A stretch of DNA of 64,000 bases. Origin: Sphingobacteriaceae bacterium. Lineage in GTDB: Bacteria; Bacteroidota; Bacteroidia; B-17B0; Aurantibacillaceae. Made by a program: the position numbers and the translations under genes. Numbering within the stretch: the first letter of the stretch is position 1; the number at the start of each line of letters is the position of its first letter. The DNA lies in NCBI GenBank assembly GCA_016715905.1, contig JADJXI010000003.1, positions 1-64,000 of the forward strand, read 5' to 3'. This document shows positions 63,174-64,000 of this stretch, piece by piece. The notes below the pieces were generated by a model. It had not been told where the DNA came from. It ran no database searches and saw only the letters and a program-made list of their open reading frames with translations.

Positions 63174-64000
63174 GCTGTTTTAATTCCTATGATACACACA
63201 TCGTCTACTTGCTCATGATTCCCTTTCCATCGGTTGAATTCTTCTTTTAATTTTTGATTTTGTTGTTGACAAGGTAAGGTATGAATGTCTAATAAGGTTT
63301 GTTGCAATTTTTTGTATTTATATTTTTTACCTTTTTCTCCTCCAAACTGATCAGCCATTCCATCGGTAAATAAATAGAGCATGGAATTATCGGGTAAATG
63401 AAAATTATGATTGGAGAATGTCAATTGTTTTTCGTTGTATCCTATGTGTTGTTTATCGGCTTTGATTTCTTTTAATTCTCCTTTGTTGATATACCAAAGA
63501 GAATTATTTGCACCGCTCCATTGTATTTGTTTTGTTTTATGATTCAATCTAAGTATAGAAATATCCATGCCATCTTTCACGTCCCCTTTATTTTTTACAA
63601 AAGCTTCACGAACCAATTCGCTTGTTTTATTTAAAATTTCATGTGTTTCTGAAAGCTTAAACTCTTTAATGGAACGGGATAGGGCTCCGGAACATAAAAC
63701 CGACATCATGGCACCGGGCACTCCATGTCCGGTACAATCTGCTGCAGCAATGAAGGCAAAGTCTTGATTTTTTTCAAACCAGTAAAAATCTCCGGCCACA
63801 ATATCTTTAGGCAAATAAAATATAAAATGATCGGTTAATGCATTTTCAATGTCAGACGTTGACGGCAAAAGTGCTTCTTGCAATCGTTTAGCATATTGTA
63901 TACTGTCAATAATATCTTTATTCTTCTCATCAATTATTTTTTTTTGGTAACTGATAGTTTGTTGGGCTTTTTCAATAGTATTTGTTTTGTCCCACACACT
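63170..64000 (-). CDS. SpoIIE-type (PP2C) serine phosphatase, 5' end outside window
   Basis: 276 or more residues visible, C-terminal. A short coiled coil (QQTISYQKKIIDEKNKDIIDSIQYAKRLQEALLPS) leads into a PP2C/SpoIIE domain: YLPKDIVAGDFYWFE, AAADCTGHGVPGAMMSVL, LFTDGMADQFGG, DDVCIIGIKT. The metal-binding Asp residues are present. In Bacteroidota such enzymes usually have N-terminal sensor or TPR domains, which would lie beyond the window edge. The stop overlaps the next gene by 4 bp. Confidence 0.88.
   Translation of the reverse strand, partial: SVWDKTNTIEKAQQTISYQKKIIDEKNKDIIDSIQYAKRLQEALLPSTSDIENALTDHFIFYLPKDIVAGDFYWFEKNQDFAFIAAADCTGHGVPGAMMSVLCSGALSRSIKEFKLSETHEILNKTSELVREAFVKNKGDVKDGMDISILRLNHKTKQIQWSGANNSLWYINKGELKEIKADKQHIGYNEKQLTFSNHNFHLPDNSMLYLFTDGMADQFGGEKGKKYKYKKLQQTLLDIHTLPCQQQNQKLKEEFNRWKGNHEQVDDVCIIGIKTA

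Noticed and set aside
1..64000. CRISPR array
   Set aside because: The tandem repeats found (115 bp, 48-nt coding units, 11-bp arm sites) have no spacer-repeat alternation, and no cas genes were seen.

Overview
The window is AT-rich and comes from a member of the Bacteroidota, probably an uncultured environmental lineage. The evidence is a group of secreted proteins ending in type IX secretion (T9SS) type A sorting domains, SBBP and Ig-like surface proteins, promoters of the TAnnTTTG type, a DnaQ-DnaE fusion polymerase, a futalosine-pathway gene (MqnA), and Bacteroidota-style tyrosine integrase and VapE proteins.

Layout. (1) 1-4.4 kb holds decayed genes: an mrdA-rodA pair with about seven frameshifts, an intact small lipoprotein, and a frameshifted SBBP/T9SS surface protein. 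(2) 4.55-10.9 kb is an accessory block bounded by a left module (4554-4886) and a right module (10787-10896). It carries a TIR-domain protein, a 1160-residue SBBP/Ig-like/T9SS protein, and two related foldable, relatively GC-rich intergenic elements. The same left and right modules recur, almost empty, at 23.58-24.65 kb. (3) 10.9-32.9 kb is a genomic island integrated in a tRNA-Val gene. It is bounded by 163-bp direct repeats that include the 3' part of the tRNA and its terminator. It contains a four-gene secreted operon (fibre-like protein, small YD/T9SS protein, 2140-residue Rhs protein, putative immunity protein), an IS3-family element between two truncated genes, a VapE-type primase/helicase, structured non-coding DNA, several unknown small genes, an XRE regulator, an OLD-family ATPase/TOPRIM nuclease and the integrase next to the right end.

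(4) 33-42.3 kb is core chromosome: zinc-ribbon protein (frameshifted), Nif3 family, PpiD-like foldase, PH-domain membrane protein and DnaE. (5) 42.3-48 kb is repeat-rich: three dispersed copies of a 40-bp repeat, a 115-bp tandem foldback repeat, two paralogous T9SS proteins (one frameshifted), and a fibre-like protein truncated by a decayed IS3-family element. (6) 48-64 kb is ordinary core and metabolic sequence: two peroxiredoxins, RNase HII, a large exported protein, PurM, MqnA, a lipid kinase, an ALDH7-type dehydrogenase, a TonB-dependent receptor with a His-rich partner (probably metal uptake), small stand-alone genes, a methyltransferase/GyrI-like cluster, a ferritin-like protein and a SpoIIE-type phosphatase cut by the window edge.

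How it fits together. The accessory half combines probable defence functions (TIR, OLD nuclease), an inter-bacterial toxin operon (Rhs plus immunity) and a satellite-like mobilisation core (integrase, VapE, XRE regulator, possible origin or structured RNA) with no virion genes visible. The duplicated left/right modules and repeated tRNA-Val remnants suggest that this tRNA locus has received elements more than once. Frameshifts are concentrated in surface-protein, IS and shape genes, while long core genes such as dnaE are intact. That pattern looks more like real decay than uniform sequencing error, but read-level checks were not possible.
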